DNA from: Desulfovibrio sp.
GTDB taxonomy: Bacteria > Desulfobacterota > Desulfovibrionia > Desulfovibrionales > Desulfovibrionaceae
Direction of reading: 5' to 3'
NCBI GenBank assembly: GCA_016208105.1
Contig: JACQYS010000022.1
Coordinates: forward strand, 310,001-374,000
DNA length: 64,000 nt
Shown: positions 41,598-51,013 of the stretch, in pieces
How the letters are laid out: every line of letters begins with the position of its first letter
How positions within the stretch are numbered: the first letter of the stretch is position 1
Position numbers and translations under genes: made by a program
Notes under the pieces: generated by a model
What the model was told of the DNA's origin: nothing
Databases searched by the model: none
Seen by the model: only the letters and a program-made list of their open reading frames with translations

Positions 41598-42887
41598 CTA
41601 TGGCGTCCCGATGAGGCGGCTTATGATTCCTGGTGAAACTGCGTCCACGGTCATGAGCACGGTCAAAACGATGACCACGATCACCGTGACCCAGGCCACG
41701 GTGTTGAACACCGGGCCGTTGACGAACTCGCCCATGAGCTGGCGGTTGTTTATAATGAGAAGCATGAGGATGAGCACGGCGGGCAGCACCGCGCCGTTGA
41801 CCACCTGGGAGACGTACATGATGCCAAGCAGCGGAACCCCTGGAATCATGATGCACACGGCGCTTAAGATGATGCTGGTGGTGAAGAGCCAGAAGAACTG
41901 CGGGGCCTGGGTGAAGTTCTTGTCCACGCCCAATTCCCAGCCCATGCCCTCGCAGATGTAGTAGGCCGTTGACAGGGGCAGCACGCAGGCCGCGAAGATG
42001 GACGCGTTGAAAAGCCCTATGGCGAAAAGGACCGAGGCGTAGGGGCCGGCCACGGGCTTCAGGGCCTCGGCCGCGTCGGCAGCGGTTTCGATGCTGAGCC
42101 CCTGCTGATGGATGGCAGCCGCGCAGGAAACCACGATGAAGAAGGCCACGGCAATGGCCAGGGCGCAGCCCACCATGACGTCCAGCCTGGCGAACTTGTA
42201 CTGCTCCTTGGTGATTCCCTTCTCCACCACCGAAGCCTGCTGGTAGAACTGCATCCAGGGGGCGATGGTGGTGCCCACCACGGCGATCATCATGGCCAGG
42301 TAGGAGCCGTCCAACTTAAAGGAAGGCACCACGGACGCGGTGAGAACCTCGCCCCAGTCCGGCTTGGCCAGATACGCGGCAACGGGATAGGCTAGGTAGA
42401 TGAGGCAGGCCCCCAGGAAGACCTTCTCCACGATCTTGTAGGAGCCTTTGACGATGAGCAGCCAGACCAGAAGGGCCGAGAGCGGTACCGAGACGTAGCG
42501 GCTCACCCCGAATATCTCCAGGCTGGCCGCGATTCCCGCGAACTCGGAAACGGTGTTGCCCAGGTTGGTCAAGTACAGGGCGATCATCACGTAGAAGGTG
42601 ACGGCCGCGCCGAAGCGTTCCCGGATGAGGTCCGACAGTCCCTTGCCCGTCACCGCGCCCATGCGCGAGCACATCTCCTGCACCACCACCAGGGCGGCCA
42701 TGGTGGGGAGCATCATCCACAAAAGGCCGTAGCCGAACCGGGACCCGGCCAGGGAATAGGTGGTGATGCCTCCGGCGTCGTTGTCCACGTTGGCGGTGAT
42801 GATGCCGGGGCCCAGGATGGAGAGAAAAAGAAACAGGTTGCGCCTGTTCAGTTTGCCCGCGGCCCTGGTGATGAAGCGAAACGGCAT
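41598..42887 (-). CDS. NRAMP-related divalent metal transporter with non-canonical motifs
   Basis: A 429-residue polytopic protein with about 11 helices and the NRAMP/SLC11 outline. In helix 1 the canonical DPGN is DAGG (37-40, within NVDNDAGGITTYSLAG), keeping the Asp but losing the Asn. In helix 6 the canonical MPH is APW (209-211, in GTTIAPWMQFYQQAS), losing the metal-binding Met. This fits the branch of NRAMP-related proteins thought to carry Mg or other hard cations rather than Mn/Fe. Start ATG 42887 follows AAAGGA. The upstream gene encodes a soluble MgtE_N/CBS protein, supporting a magnesium link. Confidence 0.8.
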   Translation of the reverse strand: MPFRFITRAAGKLNRRNLFLFLSILGPGIITANVDNDAGGITTYSLAGSRFGYGLLWMMLPTMAALVVVQEMCSRMGAVTGKGLSDLIRERFGAAVTFYVMIALYLTNLGNTVSEFAGIAASLEIFGVSRYVSVPLSALLVWLLIVKGSYKIVEKVFLGACLIYLAYPVAAYLAKPDWGEVLTASVVPSFKLDGSYLAMMIAVVGTTIAPWMQFYQQASVVEKGITKEQYKFARLDVMVGCALAIAVAFFIVVSCAAAIHQQGLSIETAADAAEALKPVAGPYASVLFAIGLFNASIFAACVLPLSTAYYICEGMGWELGVDKNFTQAPQFFWLFTTSIILSAVCIMIPGVPLLGIMYVSQVVNGAVLPAVLILMLLIINNRQLMGEFVNGPVFNTVAWVTVIVVIVLTVLMTVDAVSPGIISRLIGTP

Positions 42888-42950
42888 GCAAAGTCCTTTC
42901 AGCGTATGATGCGCTTGGGGCCAATAAGCCCGGTGCACAGGCCTATCTTT

Positions 42951-43075
42951 GCGGCCCGTTCAAAAAAGCGGCTGGCAAGGCGCGTAAAAAAGTCAAGGCT
43001 GAAGCGTATTTGACATACGCGAAGGTTTGACTTTTGCGCGGCAACGCCGCCAGCGGAAATTTTTCAACGGGCCGC
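42951..43075 (-). repeat. R2 long-hairpin repeat, copy B
   Basis: Reverse-complement relative of 30694-30818, same length. The outer arms GCGGCCCGTT/AACGGGCCGC are perfectly paired. On the minus strand it begins at the final G of the TAG stop codon of the MgtE_N-CBS gene, exactly as copy A does at the DUF1501 gene, and precedes the NRAMP-like gene by about 60 bp. It may attenuate read-through between the two. Confidence 0.85.
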
Positions 43076-44355
43076 TAGAAACGGCGCTTGGCCCTGAAAC
43101 GCTTCCAGCGCAGGGCGAAGCGCAGCGAATGGGTGAGCACGTCGTCCGCGGTGACCACTCCGGCCATGGCCCCGTCCTCGTCCAACACCGGCACCGCCCA
43201 CAGCCCGTACTTCTCCACGATCTCCAGCACGTCGTCGGCGGAGGTGTCCACGTTCACGGTCTTCAAATTCTGGCTCATGATCTGTTCGAGCGATTCCATG
43301 GGCTTTGCGCCAAGAATCTCCCGCAGGCTGACGACGCCAAGCGGCTTCAAGGCCTCGTCCAGAACATAGACGTAGTAGATCATCTCCATTTCCAGGGCCT
43401 TGGTCCGAATCCGGGTCAGGGCCGCCTCGGCGGACATGGAGGGGGGCAGGGCCAGAAATTCGTTGATCATGAGGCCGCCGGCCGAGTCCTCCTCGTGCTC
43501 CAGGAGTTCCTGGACCTTTTCGGCGTCCTCGGCGTCCATAAGCCCGAGCAGTTCCTTGGCCGTGTCGTCGGGCAGGTCGGCCAGCACGTCGGCGGCCTCG
43601 TCCGGGGCCATCTCCTCCAGAATGTCCGAGGCGTGCTCCTTCTCCAGGCTGCTTAAGAGTCTGGTGCCCACCTCGGGTTCCATCTCGGCCAGGGTCTCGC
43701 CCGCTGTCTCGGTGTTGAGCGACAGGAACATCTTCTCGGCCTCGCCGTGGGGCAGCTGGGCGATAATTTCGGCCAGGTCCGCCGGGTGCATGTCGCCCAG
43801 TTTGTCGCGGGTCACGGTGAGCGAGAGTGATGTCATCTTGTCGTCAAGAGGCTGCACGAACTGCCAGCCGATTTCCTTGTGGGGCAGCTGGCGCTTGAAG
43901 ATACTGGTGACGAACGACCAGACGCGCTCCTGCTTGAGCCTGCGGGCCAGACCGCGCACGCCGGTGTCCACGGCCGTGACGCACAGGGCGTCCCGGCAGC
44001 CTTCGATCTTCAAGTCGTTCACGCGCACCAGCCGGGCGCCTTCCACATCCACGATCTGCTTGTCCAGGATGTCGCGGCGCACAAGGATATTCCCCTGTTC
44101 CGCGGGGTCGAACGGCTCGGCCGGGGCCCGCTCCAGGTCCACGGCGATGACGAAGACGTTGAACAGGTCCACCCCGGCCCAGGGGATGTTGGACAGGAGC
44201 TTGCCCTTCTTGACGATGAGGCTCGAGATGTGCGGGAGGCCGTCGCCTCTGGTCATGGCCAGGTCGTGCAGGCGCCCCAGGGGCTCGCCGGTCTTGTCGA
44301 TGACGGTCTTGCCCAGGAAGTTGCTGGCGAAATAGGCGGCGCTGGATGTGCTCAT
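43075..44355 (-). CDS. Soluble PRC-barrel / MgtE_N / CBS protein
   Basis: The 426-residue product has no membrane helix. PRC-barrel-like beta segments occur at about 12-90 (GKTVIDKTGEPLGRLHDLAM) and 95-170. A MgtE N-terminal superhelical domain spans about 205-320 (DMHPADLAEIIAQLPHGEAEKMFLSL, SDILEEMAPDEAADVLADLPDDTAKELL). Two CBS motifs follow at 325-420 (ALPPSMSAEAALTRIR, VVSLREIL, VNVDTSADDVLEIVEKYGLWAVPVLDEDG). In MgtE these cytosolic parts sense Mg and gate the channel; here the channel domain is absent. Together with the NRAMP-like carrier downstream it looks like a two-protein metal-regulated uptake unit. Start ATG 44355. Confidence 0.85.
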   Translation of the reverse strand: MSTSSAAYFASNFLGKTVIDKTGEPLGRLHDLAMTRGDGLPHISSLIVKKGKLLSNIPWAGVDLFNVFVIAVDLERAPAEPFDPAEQGNILVRRDILDKQIVDVEGARLVRVNDLKIEGCRDALCVTAVDTGVRGLARRLKQERVWSFVTSIFKRQLPHKEIGWQFVQPLDDKMTSLSLTVTRDKLGDMHPADLAEIIAQLPHGEAEKMFLSLNTETAGETLAEMEPEVGTRLLSSLEKEHASDILEEMAPDEAADVLADLPDDTAKELLGLMDAEDAEKVQELLEHEEDSAGGLMINEFLALPPSMSAEAALTRIRTKALEMEMIYYVYVLDEALKPLGVVSLREILGAKPMESLEQIMSQNLKTVNVDTSADDVLEIVEKYGLWAVPVLDEDGAMAGVVTADDVLTHSLRFALRWKRFRAKRRF

Positions 44356-44528
44356 GGGGTGCCCCTTGCCCGAAGCGGCCGTGGTTTGGCTGAAGGCCTT
44401 GGCGTAGCCCAAGGAGGCCCTGGCGGCAACAGTTTCAACCGGTTGTCACGCGATTGTCTCAGGAAATCCGGCTGTTCGGGGTTCCGCGCCGCAAGCGGCC
44501 AGAGCACCTCATCAGGAACCGAGGCATT

Positions 44529-45242
44529 TTAGGAGAGCTTCACTCCGTAGGCGCTCAAAAGAGGTCCTGTTGCGCCCACCATAAGGTCCTTGCGGGTGTT
44601 GTAAAAACGGGCGGCGTCCGCCAGCGGCACGGCGGCCATCTCCGTGTGCTCCGGGCTTGGGCTGGCCGCAAACGCTGCCAGGATCTCCTGATAGCTGATG
44701 GGAAGTTCCGCGGCGATGCCCAATTCCCAAATGTGGGTGTCGGTGTTTTCGATCAGCCCGAAGGGGCGCGCCATGGCCGGGCTCACGTCGATTCCCAGCT
44801 CTTCCCGCAGTTCCTCGGTAAAGAGCTTCCTCCAGGAGATGGAGCCGTCCGGCTCGCGCAGGGCCCCGTCCATGGTGCCTGAAGGGGCCAGTTCCCACAG
44901 GCCGCCTTCCACGGCGAGAGATGCCTTGCGTAGCCCGAAGATGAGGTGCCCGCTGGCCACAACCAGGCCGCTCACGGCCAGGGACCTTATCAGGAGGCTG
45001 TCGTAGAGCGTGGGGTTTTGAAGCTGGGCAACATACCAGGCGTATTCGGCCATGAACCCATGGGCCACGCCTGCCTCGATGCGGTCCAGGCTGAAAACAT
45101 GGCCATTGAACAGACCTGGGCGCAGAGCCTTCTCGCTCTCCCAGATACGTTGGACCTCGGCCCTGGTTTCCGGGGACAACGCCGGGCTGGCCATGCTGTC
45201 TTGAATCGTGAACGAATCGGGAACGGGGTGGGTGATGTACAT
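44529..45242 (-). CDS. NUDIX-like hydrolase domain protein
   Basis: The 237-residue product has a beta-rich core and a NUDIX-box-like helix (LFTEELREELGI) with the EExG core but Thr instead of Arg at the RE position, so catalysis is uncertain. GGLWELAPSGTMDGAL precedes it where the box glycine should be. The N-terminal 100 residues (LRPGLFNGHVFSLDRI, RSLAVSGLVVASGHLIFGLR) resemble large NUDIX proteins. ATG 45242 overlaps the EamA stop by one base (TGATG). Substrate unknown. Confidence 0.65.
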   Translation of the reverse strand: MYITHPVPDSFTIQDSMASPALSPETRAEVQRIWESEKALRPGLFNGHVFSLDRIEAGVAHGFMAEYAWYVAQLQNPTLYDSLLIRSLAVSGLVVASGHLIFGLRKASLAVEGGLWELAPSGTMDGALREPDGSISWRKLFTEELREELGIDVSPAMARPFGLIENTDTHIWELGIAAELPISYQEILAAFAASPSPEHTEMAAVPLADAARFYNTRKDLMVGATGPLLSAYGVKLS

Positions 45243-46090
45243 CAGCGTCTGGCTCCCAGAATGGTCATGAGCACGGCGGCCAGGATCAGCCCGGACCCTG
45301 CGTAGCCCAGGCTGGTGAAGCTTTCGCCGAAGAGCGAGAAGGCCAGCAGCGCGGCCACCACCGGCTCGAGCGTGGCGATCACCGCCGCCCGGCTGGCCTC
45401 GATGCGCCGCAGTCCCGCGTAGTAGATGGAATAGGCCCCGTAGGTACTGCACGCAGCCAGCACGATGCAGGCGAGCCAGGCCGACGGTGGCCGTTCTCCG
45501 AAGCTGAAGAAGGGAAGCATGCAGGCCGCGCCCACCGGCAGGGAGTAGAGGAAGATGGTGGGGGTGGCGTAGCGCGAGAGGAAGGCTTTCCCGAAGATGT
45601 AGTACAGGGCGTAGGTGAGTCCGGACACAAGGCCCCAGACGATGGCCCATATGTTCAGGGGAGCGTCCAGGCCGTTGCCCAGGCTCACGCCCGCCACTCC
45701 CAGTATGGTCAGGGCCACGGCGGCTATCTTCGAAAGCCCGAGGCGTTCCTTGAGGATCTTCCAGGCCAGCAGGGCCACCCAGGCCGGGGCGGTGTACAAA
45801 AGAACCGACGCCAGGGCGGCTCCCCCCTCGCGCACGGCCAACACGTAGCTGCCGAAAAGCCCGGCGATGCAGACCACGCCGAAGCCGAGAACCCAGGGCA
45901 GGTCGACAGCGTCCAGCTTCACCCGCCTGATGGAGATCGCATGGGCACCATAGATCAGCCAGGCCATGGACGCCCTCCAGAAGGCCACCTCCAGGGGGGA
46001 CATGCCGTTCTGAAAGGCGATCTTGGACAATGGCCCGATAAGGCCCCACAAGAGCGCGGCCAGGGCGACGAGTGCGTATCCGGTGAACAT
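45242..46090 (-). CDS. EamA/DMT-family permease
   Basis: The 282-residue membrane protein has ten helices in two five-helix repeats. The EamA marks are the first repeat (ALVALAALLWGLIGPLSKIAF) with SPLEVAFWRASMAWLIYG, and the second repeat ending in ATLEPVVAALLAFSLFGESFTSLGYAGSGLILAAVL. DMT permeases export or import metabolites such as amino acids; the substrate is not predictable. Translationally coupled to the NUDIX-like gene. Confidence 0.85.
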   Translation of the reverse strand: MFTGYALVALAALLWGLIGPLSKIAFQNGMSPLEVAFWRASMAWLIYGAHAISIRRVKLDAVDLPWVLGFGVVCIAGLFGSYVLAVREGGAALASVLLYTAPAWVALLAWKILKERLGLSKIAAVALTILGVAGVSLGNGLDAPLNIWAIVWGLVSGLTYALYYIFGKAFLSRYATPTIFLYSLPVGAACMLPFFSFGERPPSAWLACIVLAACSTYGAYSIYYAGLRRIEASRAAVIATLEPVVAALLAFSLFGESFTSLGYAGSGLILAAVLMTILGARR

Positions 46091-46214
46091 GGCGGGGAAA
46101 TTCGTAGCGGCAACGCGGCGGGAAGGAAAGAAATATAGTTGCGCGGGGGTGTAACCACCATCGGCAAAGTATGTTATCGGGCGAGATTACAAGATATTCG
46201 GTCTTGAAATTGTC

Positions 46215-46252
46215 AAAGAAATTAGATCACAGATCTGTGATAATTTCTTTTT
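46215..46252 (-). terminator. Strong palindromic terminator
   Basis: AAAGAAATTA and TAATTTCTTT flank the inner palindrome TCACAGATCTGTGA. T-rich sequence lies on both sides. The stop codon of the small minus gene is inside the stem. Confidence 0.7.
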
Positions 46253-46532
46253 GTAGAAGGATACTATTTCCCAAGGTTGTTCTCTCAAGTGAATCTTGAC
46301 GGCCAATAACCAGATGGACGTCTTTGTTGGTCGAAACATAACATTCAATAAAATCAATGCATTTTTTGGAAATTGTATATGTCACGCCAGTGCCAGCCTC
46401 CCACAAAAAACCAGGGTGCTCCTTGCGGAAGAGGTCTTTGAGTATTTCTGGGGAGATATTAAAGTCAGCGTAGTCCAAATGGCCACTGACGATCCTCTGG
46501 ATTCGTCTTTTATCTTCTACATCCAGATGCAT
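46227..46532 (-). CDS. Hypothetical AT-rich gene or gene remnant, 101 aa
   Basis: I do not recognise the product. It appears soluble and mixed alpha/beta (LRKEHPGF-like FRKEHPGFLWEAGTGVTYTISKKCIDFIECYV). GC is well below the surroundings. The frame is open upstream of ATG 46532 to the stop of the preceding gene without a good ribosome site, so it may be the 3' remnant of a longer gene. Against decay, the frame ends cleanly in a strong terminator stem. Confidence 0.4.
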   Translation of the reverse strand: MHLDVEDKRRIQRIVSGHLDYADFNISPEILKDLFRKEHPGFLWEAGTGVTYTISKKCIDFIECYVSTNKDVHLVIGRQDSLERTTLGNSILLQKEIITDL

Positions 46533-46569
46533 AACGTGGGTTCGTCTCTGAAGATAAATACCATTAGGA

Positions 46570-47202
46570 TCAGAAGGTCTGCTTGAGCATCACCCCGCCC
46601 GAGGGGGCATCCTTGCCGCCGGGCTCCTGTCCGTAGGGGCGGGCCGTTCCGGAGTGCGAGCCGGGCAGGCTGAACATGCCGCGAATCTCGGTGTTCTTTC
46701 CCGAATGGATGATGGCCGAGATACCCGGGGCGTTGCGGTCGTAGATGGGCTCGCGGCCGATGGGATCGGCCGGGGTCAGGGCGTTCACCGGGGAGCGGAA
46801 TTCCGGAGACAGGAACATGCCCGGCTGTTTGGAAGGCGGCTCCGTACTGGCCTTGGAACCGAAGTCCTTGATGCCGTTGACCATGGGCTGGCTGTTTCCA
46901 AGCTCCGAGGAGTTCGTCTCTTGTTGGGTGATGCTGGGGGCAACAGGGCTCTCCTGCGTCTGGGCCTTCGGCTTGGAGCGCTTGGTTGGAGTGCTGGTCA
47001 CAGCTGCGGAGGGTGAAGCGGCCGCGCCGTCAGGGAGCAATATTTTATCCGCCGGGGCGCTCTGGCCGTTTGTGGCGGCTTGCCCGCTGGCGTCGGTCGT
47101 CTGGGGAGACTGAGAAAAAACAGTGGTGGAGAGAATAAGCAGGAACGCGCATGCGAGCAGGGAGGCTGAAGCCTTGGGGCGTAAAACTTTGGGTGCGGCC
47201 AT
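46570..47202 (-). CDS. Secreted low-complexity hypothetical protein, 210 aa
   Basis: The start ATG 47202 has GAAGGAG six bases upstream. A signal peptide (LLACAFLLILSTTVFS) is followed by about 100 residues rich in Ala, Ser, Thr, Pro and Gln that are probably disordered. The C-terminal part has more order (GMFLSPEFRSPVNALTPADPIGREPIYDRNAPGISA). No family is recognised. It is expected to be periplasmic or surface-exposed. Confidence 0.65.
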   Translation of the reverse strand: MAAPKVLRPKASASLLACAFLLILSTTVFSQSPQTTDASGQAATNGQSAPADKILLPDGAAASPSAAVTSTPTKRSKPKAQTQESPVAPSITQQETNSSELGNSQPMVNGIKDFGSKASTEPPSKQPGMFLSPEFRSPVNALTPADPIGREPIYDRNAPGISAIIHSGKNTEIRGMFSLPGSHSGTARPYGQEPGGKDAPSGGVMLKQTF

Positions 47203-47256
47203 GGGCACTCCTTCGTGTCCCACAGCATATAAGGATGATCCCCGCCTATGCAAGTT

Positions 47257-48135
47257 TTACCTGACAGGCCTGTTGGTCAGGGCCACTCCCGTAAGCACCA
47301 GCGCGCCTCCGGCCAGGATGGACGCGTCGATGGGCTCGCCCAGAAGCAGGGCGCCCATGATCGCGGCCGAGACCGGCACGAAGTTGATGAACACCGCCGC
47401 CTTGGACGCGCCAATGGCCTGTATGCCCTGGTAGAACCACAAAAATCCCACGGCCGTTCCCAGAACGCCCAGGTAGACGATGGCGGACCAGCCGGTGAAG
47501 GACAACCCGGCGACCTCATGCATGAGCCCTTCGGACAGCGCGGGAGGAAAAAGCATGACCATGCCCGCCAGGCAGGAGAGGGTCACGGCGGCCAGGGGCG
47601 AAAGCCTGCCCATGACCTTCTTGCCCAAGAGCGAATAGGTCACCCAGGAGAACATGGCCCCGGCAATGGCCAGGTCGCCAAGGCTTAAGTCCCCGGAAAA
47701 GAGTCCCAGGGGATTGCCTCTTCCGATGACCACCGCCGCTCCGCACAAACACAGGATAACGCCAAGAATCTTTATTCTGCCCAGGGGCTCCTTGAAGAAC
47801 ACCCGGGAGAGCAGAGCGATGAACACCGGGTTGCCGGCCACGATGATGGCGGCCCGTCCGGCTGGGATGTGCTTTAAGCCCCACAGGAAGAAGGCGTTGT
47901 AGGCGAACACGCCCGAGGCGCCGAGCCCGGCCACCAGCAGGAGGAGCCTGGTGTCCATGCGGACAGCTTTGCCTTCGGTGAGGAGCCAATAGGGGAGCAG
48001 AACGGCGTTGGCAGCCACGAAGCGTAGAAACGCTCCGGTAAATGGCGAGCATTCAGGGCCAAGCAGTCGCCCGGCAATGAACGTGCCGCCCCAGATGACC
48101 GCTGTGACAAAGAGCTTGACCGTGGTCAGGCTCAT
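47257..48135 (-). CDS. EamA/DMT-family permease
   Basis: A 292-residue ten-helix permease of two EamA repeats: TAVIWGGTFIAGRLLG and PFTGAFLRFVAANAVLLPYWLL in the first, VPVSAAIMGALLLGEPIDASILAGGALVLTGV in the second. Its ATG overlaps the stop of the upstream EamA gene (ATGA), so the two are translationally coupled and may form a heterodimer or have arisen by duplication, although their sequences are quite different. Confidence 0.87.
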   Translation of the reverse strand: MSLTTVKLFVTAVIWGGTFIAGRLLGPECSPFTGAFLRFVAANAVLLPYWLLTEGKAVRMDTRLLLLVAGLGASGVFAYNAFFLWGLKHIPAGRAAIIVAGNPVFIALLSRVFFKEPLGRIKILGVILCLCGAAVVIGRGNPLGLFSGDLSLGDLAIAGAMFSWVTYSLLGKKVMGRLSPLAAVTLSCLAGMVMLFPPALSEGLMHEVAGLSFTGWSAIVYLGVLGTAVGFLWFYQGIQAIGASKAAVFINFVPVSAAIMGALLLGEPIDASILAGGALVLTGVALTNRPVR

Positions 48136-48962
48136 CTGCCCCTCGCGGCGAGCAGGCACTGCATGATGGCCGCCCCAAGCACGATGCCCCCGCCGATCAT
48201 GGCATGAAACGAGGGGCGCTCGCCGATGAAGAGAAACACCCAGACGGGATTGAAGATGGGTTCGATCACCGGGATCAGCATGGCCGGGAGGGCCCGCACG
48301 TGGCGGATAGCCTTGGTGAAGATGAAGTAGGCGAAGCCGGTCTGGACGACCCCCAGAACAAGAAGCGCGCCCACGCCTTTCAGGTCTGGGTGTCCGCCCT
48401 GGAAATAGAACGGCAGGCACACCACTGCCAAAAGGGCATTGCCCAGAAGCACCGCCTCGGTCTGGCCGCCCCGGTCGCCCAATCTGCGCAGGCAGAGCGG
48501 AATGCCCGAGAAGGCGACGCTTGAGCCAATGGCCAGGAAGATGCCCAGTTGGCCCTCGGGCGACACTTCGTCCCAGAAGAAGAGGGCCATGCCGCCAAGG
48601 GCCAGGGCCAGGGCGATCCAGTCGCGGCCTTTGGTGGGCTCGCCAAGAAATTTCGGCGCCAGGATGGCCACGTACAGGGGGGCCATGTACTGGAGCACCA
48701 CGGCGTTGGCCGCAGTGGTCAGGCGGGTGGCCGTGACGAACAGAAGCATGCAGGAGGCGGTGGAAACGGCAGCTCCCACCAGGGGCCAACTCAAGCGGAT
48801 TTTGGGCTTTCCGAGTATGACGAGCAGAAACAGCGCCGCGATACCGGAACGCGCCCCGGCAATGGCCAGGGGGTTCCAGTCGACGGATTTGATGAACACC
48901 CCGCCGATGGACCAGAGGAAAGCCGTGAACACCAGGGCCAGGGCGGCTGATTTTTGGGTCAT
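48132..48962 (-). CDS. EamA/DMT-family permease
   Basis: A 276-residue ten-helix permease, first gene of the EamA pair. ALALVFTAFLWSIGGVFIK and NPLAIAGARSGIAALFLLVI open the first repeat; MLIPVIEPIFNPVWVFLFIGERPSFHAMIGGGIVLGAAI closes the second. Direction and substrate are unknown; metabolite efflux is the usual role. Closely followed by the second permease. Confidence 0.87.
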   Translation of the reverse strand: MTQKSAALALVFTAFLWSIGGVFIKSVDWNPLAIAGARSGIAALFLLVILGKPKIRLSWPLVGAAVSTASCMLLFVTATRLTTAANAVVLQYMAPLYVAILAPKFLGEPTKGRDWIALALALGGMALFFWDEVSPEGQLGIFLAIGSSVAFSGIPLCLRRLGDRGGQTEAVLLGNALLAVVCLPFYFQGGHPDLKGVGALLVLGVVQTGFAYFIFTKAIRHVRALPAMLIPVIEPIFNPVWVFLFIGERPSFHAMIGGGIVLGAAIMQCLLAARGR

Positions 48963-48985
48963 GTCTTACATACTCACGAGGTGGC

Positions 48986-49037
48986 ACGCGAAGCGGAAAG
49001 GGATTCCAAAGGGCTTAAGCCCTTTGGCCGCCGGAGG
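48986..49037 (+). repeat. R1 structured repeat, short copy 3
   Basis: Only the 3' part of R1 is present: CGCGAAGCGG, then the hairpin CCAAAGGGCTTAAGCCCTTTGG as two paired arms, then CCGCCGGAGG. The hairpin sits where the other copies have CCAGAGAGGG/CCCTCTCTGG, so the stem sequence changed while both pairing and flanks stayed. Here it lies downstream of livF and points against the flanking genes. Confidence 0.6.
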
Positions 49038-49088
49038 CGATCTTGCGGCCCTCTCCGCCTGTATTCGGAGCTGGTTTTATGGATGGGG

Positions 49089-49807
<719 letters not shown>

Positions 49808-49808
<1 letters not shown>

Positions 49809-51013
49809 TAATGTGACTCCTCGGAGCGCTTGCCCACGCGCTTGGCGGGGATGAGCCCGGCAGGGCGGAAGAGCATCATGACGGCCATGGCCGCGCCGAA
49901 TACCAGCATGCGGTAGCTTTCGAAGTCGCGGAAAAATTCAGGCAGGGCGATGAGCGCTACGGCTCCCAGCACGATGCCGGGAATGGAGCCCATGCCTCCC
50001 AGCACCACCATGGCCAGCACCATGGCCGACTCGATGAAGGTGAACGATCCGGGGGAGACGAAGCGCATCTTGGCCGCGAAAAACGCCCCGGCCAAGCCGC
50101 CGAACACCGCGCCCATGGCGTAGGCCAGAAGCTTGAGTGCAAAGGTGTTAACGCCCATGATGCTGGCGGCTGTCTCGTCTTCGCGTATGGCCTCCCAGGC
50201 CCGGCCGATGCGCGAATCCGCCAGGCGGCGAACGGCCAGCACCGTGATCAGGGCGATGGCCAGGATAAGATAGTATTGGGCCATGGGGCTTCGTATGAGA
50301 AAACGGGTCATTTCGAAGCCCTGCTCGGGGTCGGGCCAGTAGATGGCCGGGGCCTTGATGCCCAGAATGCCGTTGGGGCCGCCGGTGAGCTTCATCCAGT
50401 TATTTAAGATGATACGCAGGATTTCGCCGAACCCAAGGGTGACGATGGCCAGATAGTCCCCGCGCATGCGAAGCGTGGGGTAGCCGATGAAGCATCCGGC
50501 CGCTGCCGCGAAGGCGGCGCACAGGGGCAGGGCCACCCAGAAGGGCATCTGGAAGTGTACGGAGAACAGGGCGTAGGTGTAGGCTCCCACGCCGTAGAAG
50601 GCGATGTAGCCCAGGTCCAGAAGCCCTGCCAGGCCCACCACCACGTTCAGTCCAAGCCCCAGCGTGACGTAGACCAGCACGTTTATGGCCACGTCCTGGC
50701 CGTAGCGCGAGGAAAGAATCGGGAAGGCCAGCAGGGCGGCGAACCCCACGCCCATCAAAAGCCAGTTCGGCAGGCGCGACAACCCTGCGAAGGCATTGCC
50801 CACGGCCCGGCCCACGCCCAGGTTCACTGTGCGGTTTAATTTCCAGGCGCCCAGGCAGAGGAGCACGCCAATGATGGCCCCGCCCACCAGGCGGGCGGCC
50901 TTGGCGAAGTCCAACCCTTCCGGCGAGATTCCGGTCATGGGCCAGACCAGCACAAAGAGCCACAGGGCGGCGATGAGGAGCTTGGAGGCCAGGGACTTAG
51001 ACACGGGTGTCAT
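49808..51013 (-). CDS. livM: Branched-chain amino acid ABC permease LivM
   Basis: The 401-residue membrane protein has about ten helices. LivM marks are GLGLNVVVGLAGLLDLGYIAFYGVGAYTYALF, GDYLAIVTLGFGEILRIILNNW and TGGPNGILGI. An N-terminal extension of about 90 residues contains two extra helices, common in this subgroup. It overlaps livH by 17 bp, indicating translational coupling. Confidence 0.93.

Noticed and set aside
44529-46049. A 506-codon minus frame covering the NUDIX-like and EamA regions
   Set aside because: Its first half is an alternative frame of the EamA permease; the genuine NUDIX-like start is ATG 45242.
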